A stretch of 46,774 nt of DNA, from NCBI GenBank assembly GCA_949294785.1, contig CASFIQ010000047.1:1-46774 (forward strand), given 5' to 3'. Positions 37,581-45,388 of this stretch are shown here, in pieces. Position numbers and translations under genes: made by a program. The notes beneath the pieces are model-generated. The model worked only from the letters and a program-made list of their open reading frames with translations. It was not told where the DNA came from and ran no database searches. The DNA comes from an uncultured Collinsella sp. GTDB lineage: Bacteria; Actinomycetota; Coriobacteriia; Coriobacteriales; Coriobacteriaceae. Position 1 is the stretch's first letter; each line of letters begins with the position of its first letter.

Positions 37581-38918
37581 ATGGAGAACCTCTCCGCCCG
37601 ATTGCTGTTCATCACGCTCGGGTGCGCCAAGAACGAGGTCGATACCGACCGCATGCGCTCGCTTTTGCTCGCCGCGGGATACCGCGAGGCCGATGGCGTC
37701 GATGACGCCGATGCCGTTTTGATCAACACCTGCTCCTTCCTGGCGTCCGCGACATCCGAGAGTATCGAGTGCACGCTCGACCTCGCCGATCAGGTGCAGG
37801 AAGGAGTTCGCCGGGCGCCGATTATCATGTGCGGCTGCGTGCCGTCGCGTTATGGTGATGACCTGCCCTCCGAGCTCCCCGAGGTTTCCGCCTTCGTGAG
37901 GACCGACGAGGAGGACGGCATCGTCGGTATCGTCGATGGCGTGCTGGGATTCGATCGCGAGGCGTCCGCTTGCGAGCCTGCGGTGAAGCGTACGGTCGAG
38001 GGCGCGGTCGCCTACCTTAAGATCTCAGACGGCTGCAACCGCATGTGCAGCTTCTGCGCGATTCCCTACATCCGCGGTCGGTACCGTTCCCGACCGGCTG
38101 ATGAGATCATCGCCGAGGCGCGCGAGCTCGTCGCCGGCGGCGTTCGCGAGCTCGTGCTCATAGGTCAGGATACCGGCGTCTGGGGTGAGGACCTCGATGG
38201 CGCGGATGGTCCGGCCAACCTCGCCCAGCTTATGCGCGCCCTTGCGGATGCGATCCGACCCACACCGGTATGGATCCGGGCACTGTATCTGCAGCCTGAG
38301 GGTATGACCGATGAACTCATAGCGACCATTCGCGATACGCCCGAGATCCTTCCCTATATCGACATTCCCGTGCAGCATTGCAACGAGCGCGTGCTCAAGG
38401 CGATGCGCCGTGAGGGGTCCGCCGCCGCCTACGAGGAGCTCTTCGACCGTCTTCGCCGCGAGATTCCCGGTATGGTGATCCGCTCGACGGCGCTGGTGGG
38501 CTTTCCCACCGAAACCGACGAGGAGTTCGAGGAGCTTCTCGGTTTCATGGACCGGATCGGTTTCGATTACACGAGCGTCTTCGCGTACTCCCAGGAAGAC
38601 GGAACCGTTGCGGCGCGAATGGATGGCCAGATCGACGAGCAGACCAAGATCGAGCGCGCCCAGGCGGCGCAGGACCTTGCGGAATCGCTCGGTTTCGCCG
38701 CGACGGCCGCGCATGTTGGGGAGGTCGCCCCGGTCATCGTCGATGGGGTCGAGGAGACCGAGGATGGGCCCGAGCTCATCGGCCACGCATGGTTCCAGGC
38801 GCCCGATTCGGACGGCGCCGTCCATCTCGACATCGACGAGGCCAGCGTCGGCGATATCCTCGACGTGCGCTTTGTCGACAGCTTCTGCTACGAGCTCATC
38901 GGAGAGGTCGTGAGGTAA
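37581..38918 (+). CDS. rimO: Ribosomal protein S12 methylthiotransferase RimO
   Basis: Radical SAM enzyme that methylthiolates Asp88/89 of S12. Product 445 residues from ATG 37581, which has GGGAAGGGA upstream. Methylthiotransferase domain cysteines at 15 (TLGCAKNEVD), 51 (NTCSF) and 86 (MCGC); radical SAM triad at 152, 156 and 159 (DGCNRMCSFC). TLGCAKN and IPYIRGRYRSRP define RimO against MiaB and MtaB. C-terminal TRAM-like end present. Directly followed by pgsA with no gap. Confidence 0.95.
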   Translation: MENLSARLLFITLGCAKNEVDTDRMRSLLLAAGYREADGVDDADAVLINTCSFLASATSESIECTLDLADQVQEGVRRAPIIMCGCVPSRYGDDLPSELPEVSAFVRTDEEDGIVGIVDGVLGFDREASACEPAVKRTVEGAVAYLKISDGCNRMCSFCAIPYIRGRYRSRPADEIIAEARELVAGGVRELVLIGQDTGVWGEDLDGADGPANLAQLMRALADAIRPTPVWIRALYLQPEGMTDELIATIRDTPEILPYIDIPVQHCNERVLKAMRREGSAAAYEELFDRLRREIPGMVIRSTALVGFPTETDEEFEELLGFMDRIGFDYTSVFAYSQEDGTVAARMDGQIDEQTKIERAQAAQDLAESLGFAATAAHVGEVAPVIVDGVEETEDGPELIGHAWFQAPDSDGAVHLDIDEASVGDILDVRFVDSFCYELIGEVVR

Positions 38919-39539
38919 TTGTCTAAGCAGGCCGCTCCTCAACGGGAGCTCACGAGTATATGGACGCCGGCCAACATCGTCACCTGCGTCAGAATCGTCT
39001 TCATCCCCATCTTCATGCTGTTCGCTTTGGGGGAGGGGGAGCTGTTGGGACTCGGCCGCGCGGCCGAATCGCTCGTGGCGTTCGTGCTCTATGTCGCCCT
39101 GAGCCTCACCGACAAGGTCGACGGCAACCTTGCCCGGTCCCGTGGCGAGATCACCAATTTCGGTAAGTTTCTCGATCCGATCGCCGACAAGCTCCTGGTA
39201 TTCTCCGCGCTGCTCGTCTTTCTGGACCATGGGCTGATCTCCACGTGGGTCGTGTTCATCATCCTTATCCGCGAGTTCCTCGTAAGCGCCCTGCGCATGA
39301 TCGCCAGCGCGGTGGGAGTTGTGATCGCGGCGGACCAGCTCGGCAAGGCGAAGACCGCCGTCACCATGGTCGCGATCTGCGGCTACCTGCTCACCGAGTG
39401 CCTCCTCGCGTTCGGTGCGCCGGGTGCCGATATGCTCGGGACCATATCCTGGGCGCTCATGATCGCCGCGGTGGTGCTAACCGTTGTATCGGGCATCCAG
39501 TATTTCTGGAACTGTCGCGACGTCGTTTTCCGCATCTAG
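38919..39539 (+). CDS. pgsA: CDP-diacylglycerol-glycerol-3-phosphate 3-phosphatidyltransferase
   Basis: Membrane enzyme making phosphatidylglycerol-phosphate, the first step to phosphatidylglycerol. Product 206 residues from TTG 38919, next to the rimO stop. The CDP-alcohol phosphatidyltransferase motif is DKVDGNLARSRG followed by GKFLDPIADK, with the catalytic Asp residues intact. About four to five membrane helices. It follows rimO in many Gram-positives. Confidence 0.93.
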   Translation: MSKQAAPQRELTSIWTPANIVTCVRIVFIPIFMLFALGEGELLGLGRAAESLVAFVLYVALSLTDKVDGNLARSRGEITNFGKFLDPIADKLLVFSALLVFLDHGLISTWVVFIILIREFLVSALRMIASAVGVVIAADQLGKAKTAVTMVAICGYLLTECLLAFGAPGADMLGTISWALMIAAVVLTVVSGIQYFWNCRDVVFRI

Positions 39540-39562
39540 TTCCGTGATTTGAGGGGTGCCTC

Positions 39563-40060
39563 ATGGGAATGGCCCAGCGAAACGACGATCTGGCTCGAGA
39601 GCTCGTCAAAAGGGCATCCGCTGCCGGCCTGACCATCTCGATCGCCGAGTCGCTCACCGCAGGTCTGGTGAGTGCGACGATCGCCGACATCCCAGGCTCC
39701 TCCGCCGTTCTCAAGGGTGGCGCCGTCACCTATTGGGATGAGGTGAAGCATCGGGTCCTCGGGGTCTCCTTGGAGAGCCTCGATCGGTATTCCGCCGTCT
39801 CCGAGGCCGTTGCGCGTGAGATGGCAGCTGGTTCGCGCTCGCTGTTCGAGTCGGATATCGCGGTCAGCCTCACGGGCTATGCGGGTCCCGATGGCGGAAC
39901 CGAAGAAGATCCCGTCGGTACGGTTTATCTCGGCGTCAGCACCGCGCGGGGAACGCGGGTCGTTCGCTGCCGGTTCGATGGCGATCGCGCTGCCGTGCGC
40001 TTCGCTGCGTGCGCCAAGGCTCTCGAGTTGTTGCTCCTCACGGTTGCGCAGCTTCCGTGA
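39563..40060 (+). CDS. pncC: CinA-family nicotinamide-nucleotide amidohydrolase (PncC)
   Basis: Removes ammonia from nicotinamide mononucleotide. Product 165 residues: only the C-terminal CinA domain is present, with no N-terminal molybdopterin-like domain. Motifs: SIAESLTAGLVSATIADIPGSS (seen in two parts), GGAVTYWDEVKHRVLGV and TGYAGPDGGTEEDPVGTVY. Start ATG 39563 after GAGGGGTG. The gene precedes recA as cinA does in many Gram-positives, but 290 bp with separate promoters lie between. Confidence 0.93.
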   Translation: MGMAQRNDDLARELVKRASAAGLTISIAESLTAGLVSATIADIPGSSAVLKGGAVTYWDEVKHRVLGVSLESLDRYSAVSEAVAREMAAGSRSLFESDIAVSLTGYAGPDGGTEEDPVGTVYLGVSTARGTRVVRCRFDGDRAAVRFAACAKALELLLLTVAQLP

Positions 40061-40228
40061 TGACCGCGGTCGTTTCCCATGATTCGCGCACAGGGTGTTG
40101 AGTTGATGATATCTCCATACTTTCATTCCGCCCGCTGATTCTGCTGCGTGATATCAGCTCATAATTGCCTCTTCGGTAGAACCGTATATTGAAAATATCG
40201 GGTATTCAATGAGAAAAATCGTCTCTTA

Positions 40229-40267
40229 GTCAGATACGCGTCAGATTCTTTCGAATCCATCTCAGAT
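40229..40267 (+). repeat. GTCAGA direct repeats before recA
   Basis: GTCAGAT at 40229 and 40240 are exactly 11 bp apart, and CTCAGATT at 40261 follows two helix turns later. The element matches the triple array before comEA. It lies 27 bp before the recA -35, and close upstream of a second -10-like hexamer TAGGAT (40276-40281). The surrounding 40090-40290 is unusually AT-rich for this window. Operator function is inference. Confidence 0.55.
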
Positions 40268-40293
40268 TACGGCTTTAGGATAAATCCTAACAG

Positions 40294-40322
40294 TTGACCG
40301 CGAACAGCTGTTCGTGTAGTAT
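40294..40322 (+). promoter_or_regulatory. recA promoter
   Basis: TTGACC (40294-40299) and TAGTAT (40317-40322) with a 17-bp spacer; the ATG follows 29 bp after the -10. The LexA-type box lies inside the spacer. Confidence 0.8.
40301..40314 (+). promoter_or_regulatory. LexA (SOS) box of recA
   Basis: CGAACAGCTGTTCG is a perfect 14-bp palindrome and matches the Gram-positive and mycobacterial SOS core CGAAC-N4-GTTCG. It sits between -35 and -10, so LexA binding would block RNA polymerase. Confidence 0.9.
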
Positions 40323-40350
40323 CGTCGTTGTCAACGATAGGAGGAATTCC

Positions 40351-41448
40351 ATGGCGAAGAGCACGGGTCAGACCAAGACGGTTCACGAGCGCACCACCGG
40401 CGAGGAGCGCGACAAGATGGTAAAGGCCACCGAGGCCGAGATCATCAAGAAGTTCGGTGCCGGTTCGATCATGAAGTTCGGCGACGGTGGACCCGACTTG
40501 GAGATTGAGGCGATTCCCACTGGCGCGCTCTCACTCGATGCCGCGCTCGGTATCGGTGGCGTTCCGCGCGGCCGCATCATCGAGATCTACGGACCGGAGT
40601 CCTCGGGTAAGACGACCCTTTCCCTCGAGATCCTCGCCGAGGCGCAGGCGCTCGGCGGCGTCGTGGCGTTCATCGACGCGGAGCACGCGCTTGACCCGGG
40701 ATACGCCTCACGCATCGGCGTCGATATCGACGAAGTGCTTATCTCTCAGCCCGATACCGGCGAACAGGCCCTCGAGATCTGCGACATGCTCGTTCGATCG
40801 GGTGCCATCGATGCCATCGTGATCGATTCGGTGGCGGCTCTCGTGCCGCGCGCCGAGATCGAGGGCGAAATCGGCGACAGCTCGGTCGGCCTACAGGCGC
40901 GCCTTATGAGTCAGGCGCTCAGAAAACTCGCCGGTTCGCTCGCGAAGTCCAAGACCACGTGCATCTTCATCAACCAACTTCGCGAGAAGATCGGTGTCAT
41001 GTTCGGTAACCCCGAGACCACCACGGGTGGTCGCGCGCTCAAGTTCTTCTCGACGGTGCGCATCGATATTCGCCGCGTAGACAGCATCAAGGTCAAGGAC
41101 GAGATCGTCGGAAATCGTGTTCGCGCGAAGGTGGTCAAGAACAAAGTCGCCGCACCGTTCAAGGTTGCCGAGTTCGACATCATGTACGGGACGGGCATCT
41201 CCAAGGAGGGCTCGATTATAGACATGGGTGTCGATTACGGCATCATCAAGAAATCCGGCGCCTGGTATAACTACGGTGACGACAAGCTCGGTCAAGGGCG
41301 CGAGGCCGCCAAGGAGTTCCTGCGCAAGAACCCCGATCTCATGGATGAGATCGAACATCGTGTTCGCGTCGCATGCGGACTCGAGCTCTCAGATGACCCC
41401 ATCGAGCTTGCTGACGAGACTCCGATCGACCAGGGTGCGTCCGCGTAA
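40351..41448 (+). CDS. recA: Recombinase RecA
   Basis: Strand-exchange ATPase and SOS co-protease. Product 365 residues from ATG 40351 after AGGAGG (earlier in-frame codons would lie inside the promoter). Walker A GPESSGKT at 81-88, [25 protein letters not shown], the [17 protein letters not shown] block in parts, and the C-terminal domain are all present. No intein. LexA box plus GTCAGA repeats upstream suggest both SOS and a second control. recX follows 6 bp later. Confidence 0.98.
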   Translation: MAKSTGQTKTVHERTTGEERDKMVKATEAEIIKKFGAGSIMKFGDGGPDLEIEAIPTGALSLDAALGIGGVPRGRIIEIYGPESSGKTTLSLEILAEAQALGGVVAFIDAEHALDPGYASRIGVDIDEVLISQPDTGEQALEICDMLVRSGAIDAIVIDSVAALVPRAEIEGEIGDSSVGLQARLMSQALRKLAGSLAKSKTTCIFINQLREKIGVMFGNPETTTGGRALKFFSTVRIDIRRVDSIKVKDEIVGNRVRAKVVKNKVAAPFKVAEFDIMYGTGISKEGSIIDMGVDYGIIKKSGAWYNYGDDKLGQGREAAKEFLRKNPDLMDEIEHRVRVACGLELSDDPIELADETPIDQGASA

Positions 41449-41454
41449 CGGAAC

Positions 41455-42138
41455 ATGGACGTCCTAGTCGAAGCCGTCGATATAGAGCATCCTACGAAGG
41501 CCGAGCGGGCGCGTGTCACATCCCCGCTCGGCCGCAAGCCCGCATCCCGGATCATCGCTCATTGCGAGGACGGGGCAGACCGTACGATGATCGTTCCCAT
41601 GCGCGTGGCGCGTGCCGTCGAACGCGATCTTCCCGATCTCCCTATCGAGTACGAGTGTCTGCAAAGCGCGGTGTTCTCAAAAGAGGACGCTTGCTGTTAT
41701 GCGGTCGTTATCGAGATGTTGTCCCGGCGCGACCATGCCCGGGGCGAGCTCGATCGAAAATTAGTCGCTGCCGGATACGCGCGTCGTTCAATCGATGCCG
41801 CGATCGAGCGTGCCCAGGAGTCACGGTATCAGGACGATGCCCGATTCGCCGCGTACTTCATCGAGGAGCGCAAGCGGCGCGGATGGGGGAGGCGCAAGGT
41901 GGAGGCTGAACTGCGCGCACGCGGGGTCGATATCGAATCCGTCCCGGGCTACCCCGATCGATACTTCGATGACGCCGATGATCTCGATCGCGCACGATCG
42001 CTGCTCTCGCGTAAGCCGGTTCCATCCGTACGGCCATTCGATAAGCTGGTCAGACATCTCATGGCTAAGGGGTTCTCATACTCGGTCGCCTCGACCGCTG
42101 CCCGGGAGTGCATCGATGGAGCCGACATTGAGGATTAG
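41455..42138 (+). CDS. recX: Regulatory protein RecX
   Basis: Inhibitor or modulator of RecA filaments. Product 227 residues, long for the family. After about 75 residues without clear similarity come RecX three-helix repeats: EMLSRRDHARGELDRKLVAAGY, RYQDDARFAAYFIEERKRRGWGRRKVEAEL in parts, and a third repeat RPFDKLVRHLMAKGFSYSVA. It follows recA closely with a weak RBS, so coupling to recA is likely. Best called by position and repeats. Confidence 0.88.
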   Translation: MDVLVEAVDIEHPTKAERARVTSPLGRKPASRIIAHCEDGADRTMIVPMRVARAVERDLPDLPIEYECLQSAVFSKEDACCYAVVIEMLSRRDHARGELDRKLVAAGYARRSIDAAIERAQESRYQDDARFAAYFIEERKRRGWGRRKVEAELRARGVDIESVPGYPDRYFDDADDLDRARSLLSRKPVPSVRPFDKLVRHLMAKGFSYSVASTAARECIDGADIED

Positions 42139-42170
42139 GGTTGAACGCCCTCTTTACCGTGCCTTGACAA

Positions 42171-42199
42171 TTGACAGTCCTTGCAGCTCACTCTAGGAT
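42171..42199 (+). promoter_or_regulatory. Promoter of rny
   Basis: TTGACA (42171-42176) and TAGGAT (42194-42199) with a 17-bp spacer; close to consensus. The start codon is 153 bp downstream, so the leader is about 145 nt and includes a CTCATC-CTC-GATGAG inverted repeat at 42228-42242. Confidence 0.7.
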
Positions 42200-42351
42200 A
42201 AAAGGGTCATTTGCAACGTGATATACGCTCATCCTCGATGAGATTGCTGATAACGACAGATATTTCATATCGGGTGCTTATACACCTCGCAAATGTCCGG
42301 CGCATTGGGCGCTGACCATCACGCATATAGATTGAAGACTAAGGAGACGGC

Positions 42352-43902
42352 ATGGAGATCATCATCGGTATCGTCTGCCTGGCACTTGGTGCCGGCGGTG
42401 CCACGATCGCCATGCGCAGCGCCAAGCAGGGCAGCCTTCGCGAAGCCGATCAGAAGATCGAGTCGGCTCGCGCTGAGGCGGACCAGTTGATCGGCGATGC
42501 GCAACGCAAGGCTGAGACGATGAAGAAGGAGGCGCTCCTCGAGGCGAAAGAGGAGATCATCCAGAACAAGCAAGCTGCCGAGGCCGAGGAAAAGCAGCGC
42601 AAAAGCGAGCTCCGCTCGCTCGAGAACCGCATCATGCAGCGCGAGGAGTCGCTCGATCGCCGCAACGATGCGCTGGATAAGCGAGAGCATCAGATCTCCA
42701 GCCAGGCGGGTCAGATCGAGAAGCGTTCCCGCGAGCTCGATGAGCTTTTCGCCAAGCAGACCGCTGAGCTCGAGCGCATCTCCGACCTTACCCGCGAGGA
42801 TGCCCATCAGGAGCTTCTGGACAAGGTTCGCGGCGAGGTCACGCATGAGGCTGCTGCGATCATTCGCGACTCCGAGCAGCGCGTCAAGGCGGAGTGCCAC
42901 AAAACCGCGCAGGAGATCATCTCGCTCGCGATCCAGCGCTGCGCAGCCGACCACACCGCTGAGGTGACCGTCACATCGGTTCACATCCCCTCAGATGATC
43001 TCAAAGGTCGCATCATCGGACGCGAAGGTCGCAACATCCGCACCTTCGAGCAGGTTTCCGGTGTCAACCTGGTTATAGACGACACTCCGGAGACCGTCAT
43101 TCTCTCGAGTTTCGACCCGGTGCGTCGCGAGACGGCGCGTGTAGCGCTCGAGAACCTCATCGCCGACGGCCGCATTCATCCCGCGCGCATCGAGGAGATG
43201 TATCAGAAGGCATCCACCCTGGTGCAGCAGCGTGTGCGCGAGGCGGGCGAGCAGGCGGCGTTCGATATCGGCATCCATGATCTGCATCCCGAACTTGTGA
43301 AGACGCTCGGCGCCCTGCGCTATCGCACGTCGTTCGGGCAGAACGTCTTGAATCACTCCATCGAGGTCGCTGAGCTTTGCGGCATCATGGCTTCAGAGCT
43401 TGGTGCCGATGTGAACCTTGCACGTCGTGCCGGCCTCCTGCATGACCTCGGCAAGGCGATCGATCATGAGGTCGATGGCCCCCATGCCGTTATCGGCGCC
43501 GATCTTGCCCGGCGCTACGGTGAGAAGGCGCCTATCGTCCATGCGATCGAGGCGCATCACGGCGACGTTGACCCTGATTCGGTCATTGCGGTCCTGGTCA
43601 TGGCTGCCGACGCTATCTCCGCCTCCCGTCCCGGCGCACGACGCGAGTCCGCTGAGAACTATATCAAGCGGCTTGAGAAGCTCGAGGAGATCGCAAACGC
43701 GCATGACGGGGTCGAGCGCACGTACGCCATGCAGGCCGGTCGCGAGGTCCATGTCATGGTGCAGCCCGACAAGGTAAGCGACGCCGAGGCAACCGTGCTC
43801 GCCCACGATATCGCCCATCAGATCGAGGAAGAGATGGAATACCCCGGTCAGGTGCGTGTTGTCGTGATTCGCGAGAGTCGCGCGGTCGATATCGCCAAGT
43901 AA
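42352..43902 (+). CDS. rny: Ribonuclease Y
   Basis: Membrane-anchored endoribonuclease that starts decay of many mRNAs. Product 516 residues, start after AAGGAGA. Order: N-terminal membrane helix (about 2-18), long charged coiled coil (about 25-180), KH domain with [20 protein letters not shown] (about 222-241), and HD domain with [12 protein letters not shown] (about 362-373) as metal site. Heads the run rny - GHKL gene - spoVS - miaB. Confidence 0.97.
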   Translation: MEIIIGIVCLALGAGGATIAMRSAKQGSLREADQKIESARAEADQLIGDAQRKAETMKKEALLEAKEEIIQNKQAAEAEEKQRKSELRSLENRIMQREESLDRRNDALDKREHQISSQAGQIEKRSRELDELFAKQTAELERISDLTREDAHQELLDKVRGEVTHEAAAIIRDSEQRVKAECHKTAQEIISLAIQRCAADHTAEVTVTSVHIPSDDLKGRIIGREGRNIRTFEQVSGVNLVIDDTPETVILSSFDPVRRETARVALENLIADGRIHPARIEEMYQKASTLVQQRVREAGEQAAFDIGIHDLHPELVKTLGALRYRTSFGQNVLNHSIEVAELCGIMASELGADVNLARRAGLLHDLGKAIDHEVDGPHAVIGADLARRYGEKAPIVHAIEAHHGDVDPDSVIAVLVMAADAISASRPGARRESAENYIKRLEKLEEIANAHDGVERTYAMQAGREVHVMVQPDKVSDAEATVLAHDIAHQIEEEMEYPGQVRVVVIRESRAVDIAK

Positions 43903-43906
43903 GGCC

Positions 43907-44989
43907 ATGGACGCATCGAACGATCTCATCTCATTCATCGCTTCGATGTCGGGCGAGGGTTCGCTTCGCGTCGAGGAGAATCTCGGCGGAGGTTACGTCA
44001 AGCTCCGCGTCTCGGAGGCGGAGCGGCGTCAAGCGAAGCATGATATCCAGCATGTCGAAGACATCGTCGTCGAGATGCTGAGGAACGCTCGGGACGCCGG
44101 CGCTTCCACGGTCTTCGTCGCTACCGGCAAGACCGCGGAGCGCCGGTCGCTCCTCTTCATCGATGATGGATGCGGCGTCCCCGACGGCATGCGTGAGCGG
44201 ATTTTCGACGCACGCGTCACATCGAAGCTCGAGACCATGAAGATGGACCGTTGGGGTGTGCATGGCCGCGGCATGGCGCTGTTCTCCATTCGCGAGAACG
44301 CCGAGGAGGCGCGTGTCGTCGAATCCGGCGATGGTCTCGGTTCGGCGTTTTCCGTCATCGTCGATACCGCTTCGCTTCCCGAACGTGCAGACCAGTCAAC
44401 CTGGCCCTCGCTGGTGAAGGACGAGGACGGCAAGCTCTCGTGCGGCAAGGGCCCTCATAACATCCTTCGTGCGATCTCAGAGTTCGCCCTCGAGGAGCAC
44501 CATGGGTGCGATGTATACGTCGGCTCACCGACCGAGATCGCCGCAACGCTCTATGCGAACGGCTCGCGTCGTGTTGATGCGTCCCGCTTGCTGTTCATCG
44601 ATGATGAGGCCGAGCTTCCCGTGGTCGATCGGCTTGCGTTCGCTTCCGATGCGGCTGATTTCATTCGAATCGCCGCATCGATCGGTATCGATATCTCCGA
44701 ACGGACCGCGCATCGAATCCTATCGGGTGCGATCGAGCCGTTGCGAAACGTCGCCTCGCGGTTGCTGCGCGAGGGTGGCGGCGTCATGCGCAATCACGAT
44801 ATCGATCTTTCTCGAGACCGTCGTGGTCTTAAGATTTCCCGACAGGACATCGATGAGTTCGCGCGCCTGCTCGAACGGGATTTTCAGATGATATCCGATC
44901 GATACTATGTTTCGCTTTCCTCTGAGCCTCGCGTCCGCGTGATGCGGGACGCCGTTACCGTGACGTTCCCCATCACGAAAGATGAATAA
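43907..44989 (+). CDS. MutL-like GHKL ATPase of unknown function
   Basis: Not matched to a named family. Product 360 residues, 4 bp after rny. The N-terminal half carries a GHKL ATP site: N-box EDIVVEMLRNARDAGA (51-66) with Glu57 and Asn60; G1 box DDGCGVPDG (86-94); VTSKLE (104-109); and G2 box GVHGRGMALFSI (117-128). TSKL followed by a G-x-x-GRG-x-AL-x-SI motif is the pattern of MutL rather than of HSP90 or histidine kinases. The C-terminal 200 residues show no DNA-binding or endonuclease motif (no DQHAxxE) and no membrane helix. It lies between rny and spoVS. DNA or RNA work is an inference only. Confidence 0.8.
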   Translation: MDASNDLISFIASMSGEGSLRVEENLGGGYVKLRVSEAERRQAKHDIQHVEDIVVEMLRNARDAGASTVFVATGKTAERRSLLFIDDGCGVPDGMRERIFDARVTSKLETMKMDRWGVHGRGMALFSIRENAEEARVVESGDGLGSAFSVIVDTASLPERADQSTWPSLVKDEDGKLSCGKGPHNILRAISEFALEEHHGCDVYVGSPTEIAATLYANGSRRVDASRLLFIDDEAELPVVDRLAFASDAADFIRIAASIGIDISERTAHRILSGAIEPLRNVASRLLREGGGVMRNHDIDLSRDRRGLKISRQDIDEFARLLERDFQMISDRYYVSLSSEPRVRVMRDAVTVTFPITKDE

Positions 44990-45070
44990 GCTGCTTGCCG
45001 CAAGATTGCGCTTACGCTACATTCAAAGAGCTGCACTCAACACGTACCACATATGCAGGAGCAACATACG

Positions 45071-45388
45071 ATGGATTATTTGAAGGTATCTAGCAAGTCG
45101 TCACCCGCTTCCGTGGCGGGCGCGATCGCCGGTATGGTGAAGGACGGCGTCCCCGTCGATATGCAATGCGTCGGAGCCGGGGCGGTCAATCAGGCGATCA
45201 AGGCCGTCGCGATTGCCCGAGGCTTCCTCATCCCTACAGGCTTCGATATCTCCTGCGCACCGGTGTTCTCAGATATCCTCATCAATGGGGAGTCGCGTAC
45301 CGCGATCAAGCTTTCCATTTACGTTCATTCCCTTTCGATGCATCCGGGCGAGGTTGCGGATGCTCTCGATGTGCAGTCGGTGGCATGA
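45071..45388 (+). CDS. spoVS: Stage V sporulation protein S-like
   Basis: Small Alba-like protein; in Bacillus it is needed for sporulation, while in other bacteria it is kept without sporulation. Product 105 residues. ATG 45071 is preceded by CAGGAG; an earlier ATG would lie before that RBS. LKVSSKSSPASVAGAIAG and VGAGAVNQAIKAVAIARGF are nearly as in Bacillus SpoVS, and ERTAIKL-type SRTAIKL follows. About 18 extra C-terminal residues compared with Bacillus. The stop overlaps the miaB start (ATGA). Confidence 0.95.
   Translation: MDYLKVSSKSSPASVAGAIAGMVKDGVPVDMQCVGAGAVNQAIKAVAIARGFLIPTGFDISCAPVFSDILINGESRTAIKLSIYVHSLSMHPGEVADALDVQSVA

Noticed and set aside
40185-40210. ATTGAA...TTCAAT inverted repeat before recA as a pncC terminator
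   Set aside because: AT-rich imperfect stem followed by A-rich, not T-rich, sequence; kept only as part of an AT-rich control region.
42049-42054. GTCAGA inside recX as another operator
   Set aside because: Single copy inside coding sequence with no neighbour at 11 bp; likewise 38988 in pgsA.
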